DNA of 64,000 nt, taken from assembly GCF_017114865.1 (NCBI RefSeq), contig NZ_JADEYH010000017.1, positions 1 to 64,000 on the forward strand. The letters are read 5' to 3'. Position 1 is the first letter of the stretch. Every line of letters starts with the position of its first letter. Source of the stretch: Streptomyces verrucosisporus (GTDB lineage: Bacteria; Actinomycetota; Actinomycetes; Streptomycetales; Streptomycetaceae). Of this stretch, positions 56,066 to 63,373 are shown piece after piece. The notes beneath the pieces were generated by a model. It did not search any database and was not told where the DNA came from. It saw only the letters and a program-made list of their open reading frames with translations. The position numbers were made by a program, and so were the translations under genes.

Positions 56066-56848
56066 ATGAACGAGAACCTGCGCGACATCGTGCTGGGCGT
56101 GCTCGCGGCCGGCGTCACCACCTCGCTCGGCTGGTTCGGCCGCACCTACCTGTGGCGCCGCGCGCTCCGCCGCAAACAGCGCTTCTTCGGGATGCCGGAG
56201 CACTCCGAGTGCCTGCTGGTGGTCGGCCGCAAGGCCGCCACGGGGGAAGGCGCCGTCTCCCGTGACGACGTGTTCGCCCTGCTGGAGCTGTCCGCCCTGG
56301 TCAAGGACTGCGGCGCGAACGCGCAGGTGCTGTCGCACGAGAACGTCCGCCAGGGCTTCGGCGAGCGGACCGAGTTCTGTGTGGGAGGCCCGGCGGCGAA
56401 CCGGCGGACGGCTGCCCATCTCCACTCCCTGCTACCGGGGGTGCGGATCGACACCACCCCCGAACCGGGACCGGACCAGGCCGCGTTCACCATCGGCGGC
56501 GAGCGCTACCGGATGGAGCGGGGATCGGTGGAGTACGTCCTGCTCGCCCGGCTCACCGCGGGCGAGGGCTCCCACCCGGTGTTCGTCCTGTGCGGCCAGC
56601 GGGCCGTCACCAACCAGGCGGCCGCCCGTCACCTCGCCCGCCACCACGCCCGGCTGGCCCGCAGGCACGGCACGGACGGCGACTTCTGCCTGCTGCTGAA
56701 GGTGGTCAACTCCCAGGCCTACGGGCCCGACGTCGTCGAACTGGTCGCGGACGTCACCCGGGCCGCCACCACCGCGCCCTCCGCGCCCGCCTCCGTGCCC
56801 CCGCCCGCCCGCCGCCAGCACCGGGCACGCGGCCGGGCCGAGGGATGA
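56066..56848 (+). CDS. Streptomyces-type hypothetical protein with an N-terminal membrane helix
   Basis: This 260-residue protein has one hydrophobic segment near the start (DIVLGVLAAGVTTSLGWFGR), then a basic stop-transfer stretch (WRRALRRKQR), and a soluble domain of alternating helices and strands (HSECLLVVGRKAATGEGAVS, then LTAGEGSHPVFVLCGQRAVT). The C-terminal 30 residues are Pro/Ala-rich. I do not recognise a named family; it looks like a conserved streptomycete membrane-anchored protein. The ATG is 8 nt after TACGCT, suggesting a leaderless start. It has no obvious operon partner. Confidence 0.8.
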   Translation: MNENLRDIVLGVLAAGVTTSLGWFGRTYLWRRALRRKQRFFGMPEHSECLLVVGRKAATGEGAVSRDDVFALLELSALVKDCGANAQVLSHENVRQGFGERTEFCVGGPAANRRTAAHLHSLLPGVRIDTTPEPGPDQAAFTIGGERYRMERGSVEYVLLARLTAGEGSHPVFVLCGQRAVTNQAAARHLARHHARLARRHGTDGDFCLLLKVVNSQAYGPDVVELVADVTRAATTAPSAPASVPPPARRQHRARGRAEG

Positions 56849-57026
56849 ACCGGTCAAGTGCTTCATTGTGCAAGGAGTTTGCGGAACCGGGTACCGATGT
56901 CGCCGAGGTGTTCCCGATGATGTTGCCCACGACGCCTCATGCGGCACAGGCCCCCCTCCTACCCTGTTGACCCAGGTACGGAGACCGTTCCCACCCCGCA
57001 GGCGGCAGCACGGAGAGGAGTCCCGG

Positions 57027-57782
57027 ATGGGCGACAGCAGACCGGTCTACCAGCGGATCGCCGACGATCTGCGGCAGCAGATCGACGAGGGGGCCCTGGC
57101 CGTGGGCTCCCGCATCCCCTCGCGTTCGGAGCTGAAGCGCACCTACTCCGCCAGCGACCAGACCGTGGACCGGGCGGTGCGCGTACTGAAGGCCGCCGGC
57201 TACGCGGAGGGGCAGTTCGGACGGGGGGTCTTCGTCACCGACCGCAGCCCCGTCGGCAGCCTGCTGCGCACCGGCGAGGCGGTGGACTCGCCGTTCGCGG
57301 CCCGGCTGCTCACCGGCCCCCCGGCCGTCCCCACGCTGCTGTGGGAGGCCGCCTCCGCCGCCACCGGGGCCCCGCCGCGGATAGCCGAGCGGCTGGGGAT
57401 CGGCGCGGGCGACCCGGTGATGTGCACGCGGTACGAGTACCTGGCCGACCGGCGCCCGCTCCAGCTCGCCACCAGCTGGGAGCCGCTGGCGCTCACCGAG
57501 GGCACCGAGGTGGTCTTCCCCGAGCGCGGCCCGTACGCCCGGCGCGGGGTGTGCGAGCGGTTCGCGGCCATCGGCCTCCCCGTGGCGCGGGCCACCGAGC
57601 TGGTCGGCTCGCGGTCGGCCACCAGCGCGGAGTCGCAGGCCCTGGGGTGCTCCCCCGGGCAGTGCGTGACGGTCATCGAGCGCACCCACCACACGGCGGG
57701 CGGCCGGGCCGTGGAGACCTCCGACATCGTGGTGCGCGCGGACCGGTGGCGGCTGGAGTACCGCATCGACTTCCCCCGGTGA
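57027..57782 (+). CDS. GntR/HutC-family transcriptional regulator
   Basis: This 251-residue protein has an N-terminal winged helix (PVYQRIADDLRQQIDEGALA, IPSRSELKRTYSASDQTVDR, about residues 6-72) and a C-terminal UTRA effector domain (about 90-248; TRYEYLADRRPLQLATSWEP, CVTVIERTHHTAGGRAVETS). Streptomycete HutC-type regulators sense sugars, amino acids or plasmid-transfer states; the ligand is unknown. GAGAGGAG precedes the ATG. It converges with the DUF6278 gene after 37 bp. Confidence 0.92.
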   Translation: MGDSRPVYQRIADDLRQQIDEGALAVGSRIPSRSELKRTYSASDQTVDRAVRVLKAAGYAEGQFGRGVFVTDRSPVGSLLRTGEAVDSPFAARLLTGPPAVPTLLWEAASAATGAPPRIAERLGIGAGDPVMCTRYEYLADRRPLQLATSWEPLALTEGTEVVFPERGPYARRGVCERFAAIGLPVARATELVGSRSATSAESQALGCSPGQCVTVIERTHHTAGGRAVETSDIVVRADRWRLEYRIDFPR

Positions 57783-57819
57783 CGAACCGCGACCCGGCCG
57801 TCGGTACGGCCGGCGCCCG

Positions 57820-58263
57820 TCACGCCTCGGATGCCTCCGCGTACACCTGCGACAGCTCCGGAGTGCCGCTGAGCGCCCACTCGTGGCCCGCCGCCACCAC
57901 ATCCAGCTCACGCCCGGAGGACAGGCGCACCACCGGACGGCCGTTCGGCCACACCTGCCACGCCGCGCCCGGCACCGTACGGACGACGACGGTGCCCAGA
58001 TACAGGCCCGCGTCGTTGCCCAGCCAGGTCAGCGCCTCGGGGTCCTCGTCGCGCCAGCGCGGCAGGAGCTGGTCGAGGGCGGCCAGCGAACCGGGAGTGT
58101 CCTCCAGCTCGATCCCCGCCGACCCTGCCTGCCTGCGCAGCAGTTCGCACTCGGACAGCAGCTGCGCCACTCCCTCGGCGTCATGGGGGGCGGCCTGCAT
58201 GACCGCCACCCCACGGGACATGCCGTGCCTCTTGCGCCAGTTGTCCAGGAAGGGGATGTTCAT
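57820..58263 (-). CDS. DUF6278-family protein
   Basis: This 147-residue protein begins MNIPFLDNWRKRHG and contains LLSECELLRRQAGSAGIELE, LDQLLPRWRDEDPEALTWLG and VVRTVPGAAWQVWPNGRPVV. I recognise it as the streptomycete DUF6278 family, of unknown function. It is a soluble alpha-beta protein without signal or membrane segments. The ATG at 58261-58263 is preferred to a longer frame because the recognised family starts there. It lies 58 bp downstream of the exonuclease III gene on the same strand. Confidence 0.8.
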   Translation of the reverse strand: MNIPFLDNWRKRHGMSRGVAVMQAAPHDAEGVAQLLSECELLRRQAGSAGIELEDTPGSLAALDQLLPRWRDEDPEALTWLGNDAGLYLGTVVVRTVPGAAWQVWPNGRPVVRLSSGRELDVVAAGHEWALSGTPELSQVYAEASEA

Positions 58264-58321
58264 ACGCCTCAGCGTGACATCACCGGCGCGGTGAACGGCA
58301 CAAGGCACGCGGGCCGGACCC

Positions 58322-59110
58322 TCACACCTCCAGGTCGACGACGACCGGCGCGTGGTCCGAGGCGCCCTTGCCCTTGCGCTCCTCGCGGTCCACGTAGGCG
58401 TCCTTCACCGCCGACTCGAAGGCCGGGTTGCCGTAGACCAGGTCGATGCGCATGCCCTTGTTCTTGGGGAAGCCGAGCCGGCGGTAGTCCCAGTAGGTGT
58501 AGGGGCGGTCGTACTTCAGCGGACGCGGCACGACGTCGGCCAGGCCCGCCGCGCGCAGCTCGGCCAGCGCCTCGCGCTCGGCCGGGGTGACATGCGTGGT
58601 GCCCTCGAAGACGGCGGGGTCGTAGACGTCCTCGTCGGCCGGCGCGACGTTGTAGTCGCCGAGGATGGCGAAGGGCCGCCCTCCGGCCTCCCCCGCCGTC
58701 TCCCGTACCGCAAGCTCGCGCAGCGCGGCGAACCACCGGAGCTTGTACTCGAAGTGCGGGTGGCCCACCTCGCGGCCGTTGGGCACGTACACCGACCACA
58801 CCCGCACCCCGCCGCAGGTGGCGCCCGCCGCGCGGGGCTCGGTGGCGCCCTCGTAGTCGGGCCCTTCGGGCAGGCCGATCACCGGGTCCTCCAGGCCCAC
58901 CCGGGACAGCACCGCCACCCCGTTCCACCGGCCCGATGCGTTGACCGCGGCCTCGTAGCCCAGCTCGCGCAGCGGTTCGGCCGGGAACGCCTCCGCCGCG
59001 CACTTCAGCTCCTGCAGGCACAGCACGTCCGTGCCGCTGCTCTCCAGCCAGGCCAGCAGCCGCTCGAGCCGCGAGGTGATCGAGTTGACGTTCCAGGTGG
59101 CGATACGCAT
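58322..59110 (-). CDS. xth: Exodeoxyribonuclease III (AP endonuclease)
   Basis: This 262-residue endonuclease/exonuclease/phosphatase-fold enzyme cleaves abasic sites and degrades DNA from 3' ends in base-excision repair. Motifs are MRIATWNVNSITSRLERLLA, LCLQELKCAAEAFP (metal Glu), VYVPNGREVGHP, FAILGDYNVAPADEDVYD, TYWDYRRLGFPKNKGMRIDL (RIDL) and KGASDHAPVVV (catalytic Asp-His). The ATG at 59108-59110 lies 7 nt after TAGATT on the minus strand, so the mRNA is probably leaderless. Confidence 0.96.
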   Translation of the reverse strand: MRIATWNVNSITSRLERLLAWLESSGTDVLCLQELKCAAEAFPAEPLRELGYEAAVNASGRWNGVAVLSRVGLEDPVIGLPEGPDYEGATEPRAAGATCGGVRVWSVYVPNGREVGHPHFEYKLRWFAALRELAVRETAGEAGGRPFAILGDYNVAPADEDVYDPAVFEGTTHVTPAEREALAELRAAGLADVVPRPLKYDRPYTYWDYRRLGFPKNKGMRIDLVYGNPAFESAVKDAYVDREERKGKGASDHAPVVVDLEV

Positions 59111-59195
59111 GGCAGCGAATCTACCGCCCGGCACCGACGGCCGGCGGACTGCGGGCGGCGGCCGGCCGCCGGCGGGGCGCCCCTTCCGGCGGGGC

Positions 59196-59870
59196 TCAGT
59201 CCTCCCGCAGTGCGACGCTCTGCCCGGGCTCCAGCCGCGTGTGCTGCGCGCCGGCGATGCCGGGACCGTCCGGACCGAGCAGGCGGCCGTAGATCAGATG
59301 CCCGAAGTCCGACAGCAGCCCGTCGTGGACGTCGTACGCCACGCGCGGCCGCACCTCGCGCACGTAGTCGACGACCTCGGCGACCTTGCTCCAGGGGGCG
59401 TGCACCGGCAGCAGCAGGGTGTCCACCGGGCGGCCGGGGACGGTCAGGGCGTCGCCGGGGTGGAAGACGGTGCCGGCGCCGGGGGCGGTGACGGCGTAGC
59501 CGACGTTGGTGACACGCGGGATGTCGGGGTGGATGACGGCGTGCAGCTCGCCGTGCACCTCCACCTCGAAACCGGCGGCGGTGAAGGCGTCCCCGTCGCC
59601 GACGGTGTGCACGCGTCCGGGGAAGGCGGCCGAGATCCGCTCGGCGACACTGCGCAGCGTCCAGATCACCGCGGCCGGGTTCGCCTCCAGCGCGGCGCGC
59701 AGCCGGCTCTCGTCGAAGTGGTCGGGGTGCTCGTGGGTGACCAGGATCGCGTCGGCGCCGACGGCGGCGTCCGCCTCGCTGAAACCGCCCGGGTCGATGA
59801 CGAGCGTGCGTCCTTCGCGGTGCAGGGCGACGCAGGCGTGGCCCTTCTTGGTGAGCTCCATGGGGCCCAT
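59196..59870 (-). CDS. MBL-fold metallo-hydrolase (UlaG-like)
   Basis: This 224-residue protein is a compact metallo-beta-lactamase-fold enzyme with LVTHEHPDHFDESRL (His, His, Asp, His zinc motif), GTVFHPGDALTVPG and LLLPVHAPWSKVAEVV, resembling the L-ascorbate-6-phosphate lactonase-like group. The function is unknown. The start is the ATG at 59868-59870 or the ATG three codons later (59861), which has a -10-like CACAAT 7 nt upstream. It lies between the PcaD-PcaC fusion gene and the exonuclease III gene on the same strand. Confidence 0.88.
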   Translation of the reverse strand: MGPMELTKKGHACVALHREGRTLVIDPGGFSEADAAVGADAILVTHEHPDHFDESRLRAALEANPAAVIWTLRSVAERISAAFPGRVHTVGDGDAFTAAGFEVEVHGELHAVIHPDIPRVTNVGYAVTAPGAGTVFHPGDALTVPGRPVDTLLLPVHAPWSKVAEVVDYVREVRPRVAYDVHDGLLSDFGHLIYGRLLGPDGPGIAGAQHTRLEPGQSVALRED

Positions 59871-59945
59871 TGTGCTGCCCGCCCGCGATCTTCGCCGCGG
59901 AGTCCCGCCACCGCCCGGAACCCGTCCCGGGGTCCGGGCGCGGGT

Positions 59946-61247
59946 TCAGTCGCGAGGGGTGGTCTCCTCCGCTATGACGCGACGGGCGACGGCGAACGCG
60001 GCTCCGGCGGCGGGCATTCCGCAGTAGACGGCCGTGTGCAGCAGCACCTCCTTGATCTCCTGCGGGGTGAGCCCGTTGCGCAGCGCGGCGCGGGTGTGGG
60101 CGGCCAGCTCCTCCAGGTGCCCGCCGGCGGTGAGCGCGGTGAGGGTGACCACCGAGCGGGTGCGGCGGTCGATGCCGGTGCGGGCCCACACCTCGCCCCA
60201 GGAGTAGCGGGTCAGGAGGTCCTGGAAGTCGCCGGTGAAGTCGTCGGTCTCCTCTGCCACGCGGTCGACGTGGGCGTCGCCGAGCACGTCGCGGCGGAGC
60301 CTCAGGCCGGTGTCGTACGCGGCGGCGCCGGGGTGGTCCTGGCTCTGCTCCCCGGCGGTCAGGGCGGCGATCGCGGCACGGGTGGGCAGGGCCTCCGGCG
60401 CGCGGCCGGCGCCGCCTGCGGACACCCCGGGGACCGGGACGGCCGCCGGGGCGTCCCGCCGGCCGGCGGGGAGGGCCGCCGAGAAGTGTCCGGCCAGGAG
60501 TTCCGTGACCTCGCCGGGCCGCTCCACGGGGGCCATGTGGCAGGCGTCGGGGACGAGGGCGAGCCGGGCGTCGGGGATGCCCGCGACCAGGGCGCGGGCG
60601 TCGGAGGGCGGGGTGACCCGGTCCTCGGCCCCGGCGACGACCAGGGTGGGCACGCCGACACGGGCCAGCTCCTGGCGTATGTCGAAGGAGGCCAGCGCCT
60701 CGCATGCGGCTATGTAGCAGCCGGGGTCGGTGGTGCGGACCATCTGGACGGCCCACTCGACGATGGCGGGCTGGGCGGCGGCGAAGGAGGGCGTGAACCA
60801 GCGCTCGGGGGTGGAGCGGGCGATGGGGTCCAGTCCGTTGGTGCGCACCACCACGCCGCGCTGCCGCCAGGTGTCGGGGGTGGCGTAGCGGGGAGCGGAG
60901 GAGATCAGCGCCAGGGAGGTGAGCCGGCCGGGCGCGTCCAGCGCGATCCGGGCGCCCACCGCGCCGCCCAGGGAGCAGCCCGCGTAGGCGAAGCGGTCGG
61001 CGCCCGCGGCGTCGGCGGTGGCCAGCAGCCGGGCGGCGAGGTCGCCGACGGAGGTGGCGGGGCGGGCGGGCGCGCCGCCGTGGCCGGGCAGGTCGTAGCG
61101 GAGCACCCGCCAGTGGCGGCTGAGTTCGGGGACCTGGCGGTCCCACATGTGCCATGTGGTGCCAAGGGCCGGTCCCAGGATCAGGACCGGGGCGTGTTCC
61201 GGCCCGTCAACGCGGTACTGCAGGGTGTCGACGTTCTTCTCGCTCAC
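59946..61247 (-). CDS. pcaL: 3-oxoadipate enol-lactonase/4-carboxymuconolactone decarboxylase fusion (PcaL-type)
   Basis: This 433-residue bifunctional enzyme of the beta-ketoadipate pathway has two parts. Residues about 1-265 form an alpha/beta hydrolase (PcaD) with nucleophile YAGCSLGGAVGARIALDA and His in VPDACHMAPVERPGE. Residues about 310-433 form the carboxymuconolactone decarboxylase (PcaC), with YSWGEVWARTGIDRRTRSVV, LEELAAHTRAALRNGLTPQE and HTAVYCGMPAA. It completes protocatechuate ring-cleavage product turnover to 3-oxoadipate. The other pca genes are not here. The GTG at 61247 is chosen; an ATG at 61265 with GAGGA upstream is an alternative. It is divergent from the esterase remnant. 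Confidence 0.92.
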   Translation of the reverse strand: MSEKNVDTLQYRVDGPEHAPVLILGPALGTTWHMWDRQVPELSRHWRVLRYDLPGHGGAPARPATSVGDLAARLLATADAAGADRFAYAGCSLGGAVGARIALDAPGRLTSLALISSAPRYATPDTWRQRGVVVRTNGLDPIARSTPERWFTPSFAAAQPAIVEWAVQMVRTTDPGCYIAACEALASFDIRQELARVGVPTLVVAGAEDRVTPPSDARALVAGIPDARLALVPDACHMAPVERPGEVTELLAGHFSAALPAGRRDAPAAVPVPGVSAGGAGRAPEALPTRAAIAALTAGEQSQDHPGAAAYDTGLRLRRDVLGDAHVDRVAEETDDFTGDFQDLLTRYSWGEVWARTGIDRRTRSVVTLTALTAGGHLEELAAHTRAALRNGLTPQEIKEVLLHTAVYCGMPAAGAAFAVARRVIAEETTPRD

Positions 61248-61367
61248 CCGCTCACGCTCCCACATCCCCCGGTTCCTCGCGGACGGGGGTGCAGTCGGGG
61301 CTCGCGGGGCGCCCGGTCGTCCGGCCCGCGCGACCGGGCGCGCGGCCTTCGGGTTTCGCGGGCGGTG

Positions 61368-61395
61368 TTGACACGGCCGGTCGCCTCTCCAGGAT
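61368..61395 (+). promoter_or_regulatory. Vegetative promoter of the esterase remnant
   Basis: TTGACA (61368-61373), 16 nt, CAGGAT (61390-61395). The -35 is a perfect consensus match. The expected transcription start falls just upstream of the palindrome at 61411. Confidence 0.65.
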
Positions 61396-61410
61396 CCGGG
61401 GCATCCCGGC

Positions 61411-61440
61411 TTCCGAACAATGTTCGGAATTTCGAACAAT
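61411..61440. promoter_or_regulatory. Operator-like palindrome between pcaL and the esterase remnant
   Basis: TTCCGAACAATGTTCGGAA (61411-61429) is a perfect inverted repeat with 9-nt arms and one central base. It is followed by the half-site-like TTCGAACAA at 61431-61439. It lies just after the predicted esterase transcription start and about 165 bp upstream of pcaL, so it could repress or control both. The regulator is unknown; IclR- or MarR-type proteins commonly control pca genes. Confidence 0.6.
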
Positions 61441-61524
61441 CGGCGGACGACACCGCGACTGCTCCCGTTCCACCACTGCGGCCGCCGGGCCGGGACGACC
61501 CCCCACACGAAGAGGAGTCTCAAG

Positions 61525-62405
61525 ATGACAAGGACGGCAAGGCCAAGGTCCCTGTTATGGACAGCCGTCGTCGCCGTACTGCTCGTCCTGGGCGTGGACG
61601 GCGCCGCGCTGGGCCACGGCCGGAGCGAGAGCGGCCCGCTCACGGCCTCCCGCGCGGATGCCGGCGCCGCCGCCGCGAGCTCCGGATGCGGCAGGGCCCC
61701 CACCCTGACGAGCGGTACCCACACGATCCGGAGCGGCTGCAGGGACCGGAGCTTCATCCTGCGGATCCCCGGCGGCTACGACCGCGACCGCCCCTACCGG
61801 CTGGTCCTCGGATTCCACTGGCTGGGCGGCTCCTCCACCGACGTGGCCACCGGCCGCACCGTGGACACGGGCACCTGGGCCTACTACGGGCTCCAGCGGC
61901 TGGCGGACGAGAGCGCCGCCTTCGTCGCGCCCCAGGGCCTCGACAACGGCTGGGCCAACACCGGCGGGCGGGACACCGCCTTCGTCGACGACATGGTCCG
62001 GCTGATCGAGGCGGACCTGTGCGTCGACCAGGAGCAGCGCTTCGCCCTGGGGTTCAGCTACGGGGGCGCGATGTCGTACTCGCTGGCGTGTTCGCGCGCG
62101 ACGGTCTTCCGCGCGGTCGCGGTCCAGAGCGCCGGGGTGCTCAGCGGGTGCGACGACGGCACCGGGCCCATCGCCTACTTCGGAGTGCACGGCCTCAGGG
62201 ACAGCGTCCTCGGCATCTCCGGCGGCCGGGCGATGCGAGACAGGTTCGTCCGGAACACAGGAACGTCTCCTACAACGCCACCATCGCCCCGGGCGCGTCG
62301 GTCGACATCGGCTTCCAGGCCACCCACACCGGCGACACCGCCCCGCCCGGCTCCTACACCCTCAACGGCGCCGCCTGCGCCGCCGCGGGCGGTTCACGGA
62401 GCTGA
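61525..62405 (+). pseudogene. Secreted CE1/PHB-depolymerase-like (feruloyl) esterase with CBM2 remnant, internally deleted and frameshifted
   Basis: The frame from the ATG at 61525 (RBS agaggag) encodes a signal peptide (about residues 1-33, with a TTA at codon 11) and then an LpqC/feruloyl-esterase-like domain. The domain shows SGTHTIRSGCRDRSFILRIP, LVLGFHWLGGSST, the nucleophile motif FALGFSYGGAMSYSLAC and GPIAYFGVHGLRDSVLG. After FVRNTG (about base 62260) it breaks off. The next recognisable sequence, in another frame (from about 62262 to 62405), is the end of a CBM2 cellulose-binding module: NVSYNATIAPGASVDIGFQA and then SYTLNGAACA. The catalytic Asp/His part and most of the CBM2 are missing, so the gene is almost certainly inactive. 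Confidence 0.82.
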
Positions 62406-62438
62406 CCGGACGGGCCGGGGACCAAACGGACCGGGCCC

Positions 62439-62480
62439 GCGGCCGGATCCCACCGGAGCGCTCCGGTGGGATCCGGCCGC
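62439..62480 (+). terminator. Perfect 42-bp palindrome after the esterase remnant
   Basis: Arms 62439-62459 and 62460-62480 are perfectly complementary without a spacer. It lies 33 bp after the remnant's last recognisable codon and was probably its terminator. Confidence 0.8.
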
Positions 62481-62640
62481 CCCGCCCGCCCCCCGGACCG
62501 CGAGAGCCTGCCCGGGCCGCCGGTCCCGGCTCCGGCGCGACGGGGAATCGCGCCGCGAAGCGATGACGGGCACCGAAGAACCGAAGCTCCGAGGCCCCGA
62601 GGCGGTTCGCGCGCCTGTCCACAGCCCCGCACACAAAAGG

Positions 62641-62654
62641 TACGATCGACCGTA
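62641..62654. promoter_or_regulatory. Near-palindrome at the start codon of the 62.7-kb TetR gene
   Basis: TACGATCGACCGTA matches its own reverse complement at 12 of 14 positions. Its left part, TACGAT, is also a -10-like hexamer 7 nt before the ATG at 62654. A repressor bound here would block both transcription and the start codon, which suggests autoregulation. Confidence 0.45.
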
Positions 62655-63295
62655 TGGGCACTGAGACGCGGACCTTCCCCACGCGCGGGGGAAAGGCTCC
62701 GATCACCGACAAACGCCTGCTCAGAGGAGCCCGGACGCGTGAGACGGTGCTGCGGCGCGCCATCGACATCGCCTCCCTCGAAGGGCTGGACAACGTGAGT
62801 TTCGGCCGTCTCGCGACCGACACGGGCATGAGCAAGGCCGGCATCCAGACCCTGTTCAGGACCAAGGAGACACTCCAGCTCGCGACCCTCGACCATGCGC
62901 GGGACATGTTCATCGATGCGGTCATCCGTCCGTCGAGGACAGCACCCGCCGGAGTCGAACGGCTGCGCTCCCTGATCGAGCACTGGATCACGTACGCCGA
63001 AACCCCGCTGTTCGAAGGCGGTTGCCTCCTGGTCGCGAACATGGCCCATTTCGACAGCAAGCCGGGGCCGGTCCGGGACGCGGTCTTCCGTATTCAGCGG
63101 GAGTGGCTCGACGTCATCGAGAGGGAACTCCGGCACGCCGTCGCGCGCCACGAGACGGCGGAACTCGACGTCGACCTCGCGGTCTTCCAGATCGATGCCG
63201 TCCTCCGCGCGGCCGACACCGCCCTGCGCCTCGGGGACGACGGCGTCGTCGCCAAGGTCCGCCGCACCGTGGAGGACCTGCTCAGGACGCCCTGA
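62654..63295 (+). CDS. TetR/AcrR-family regulator
   Basis: This 213-residue protein has a TetR DNA-binding domain (RTRETVLRRAIDIASLEGLD, then VSFGRLATDTGMSKAGIQTL, FRTKETLQLATLDHAR) and a C-terminal helical domain of the TetR_C_6-like type (PLFEGGCLLVANMAHFDSKP, VRDAVFRIQREWLDVIEREL). The ligand is unknown. Initiation is probably leaderless. It converges on the MFS exporter gene, and such pairs often act as repressor and drug pump, so the exporter is its likely target. Confidence 0.92.
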   Translation: MGTETRTFPTRGGKAPITDKRLLRGARTRETVLRRAIDIASLEGLDNVSFGRLATDTGMSKAGIQTLFRTKETLQLATLDHARDMFIDAVIRPSRTAPAGVERLRSLIEHWITYAETPLFEGGCLLVANMAHFDSKPGPVRDAVFRIQREWLDVIERELRHAVARHETAELDVDLAVFQIDAVLRAADTALRLGDDGVVAKVRRTVEDLLRTP

Positions 63296-63326
63296 CCGGC
63301 TGCCGCGGGTCCTCGTCACCCGGAAG

Positions 63327-63364
63327 GGCCGGCGCTTCCTCGGGATCCCCGGGAGGCGCCGGCC
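63327..63364. terminator. Bidirectional hairpin between TetR and MFS genes
   Basis: GGCCGGCGC (63327-63335) pairs with GCGCCGGCC (63356-63364). The internal bases extend the stem with a few more pairs. It lies 31 bp after the TetR stop and 9 bp beyond the MFS stop. Confidence 0.65.
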
Positions 63365-63373
63365 TCCTTCACG

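Noticed and set aside
61414..61427. GAAC...GTTC inside the pcaL/esterase palindrome as a second LexA box
   Set aside because: The spacing between the half-sites is 3 nt, not the 4 nt of the SOS box, and the longer 19-bp symmetry points to another regulator.
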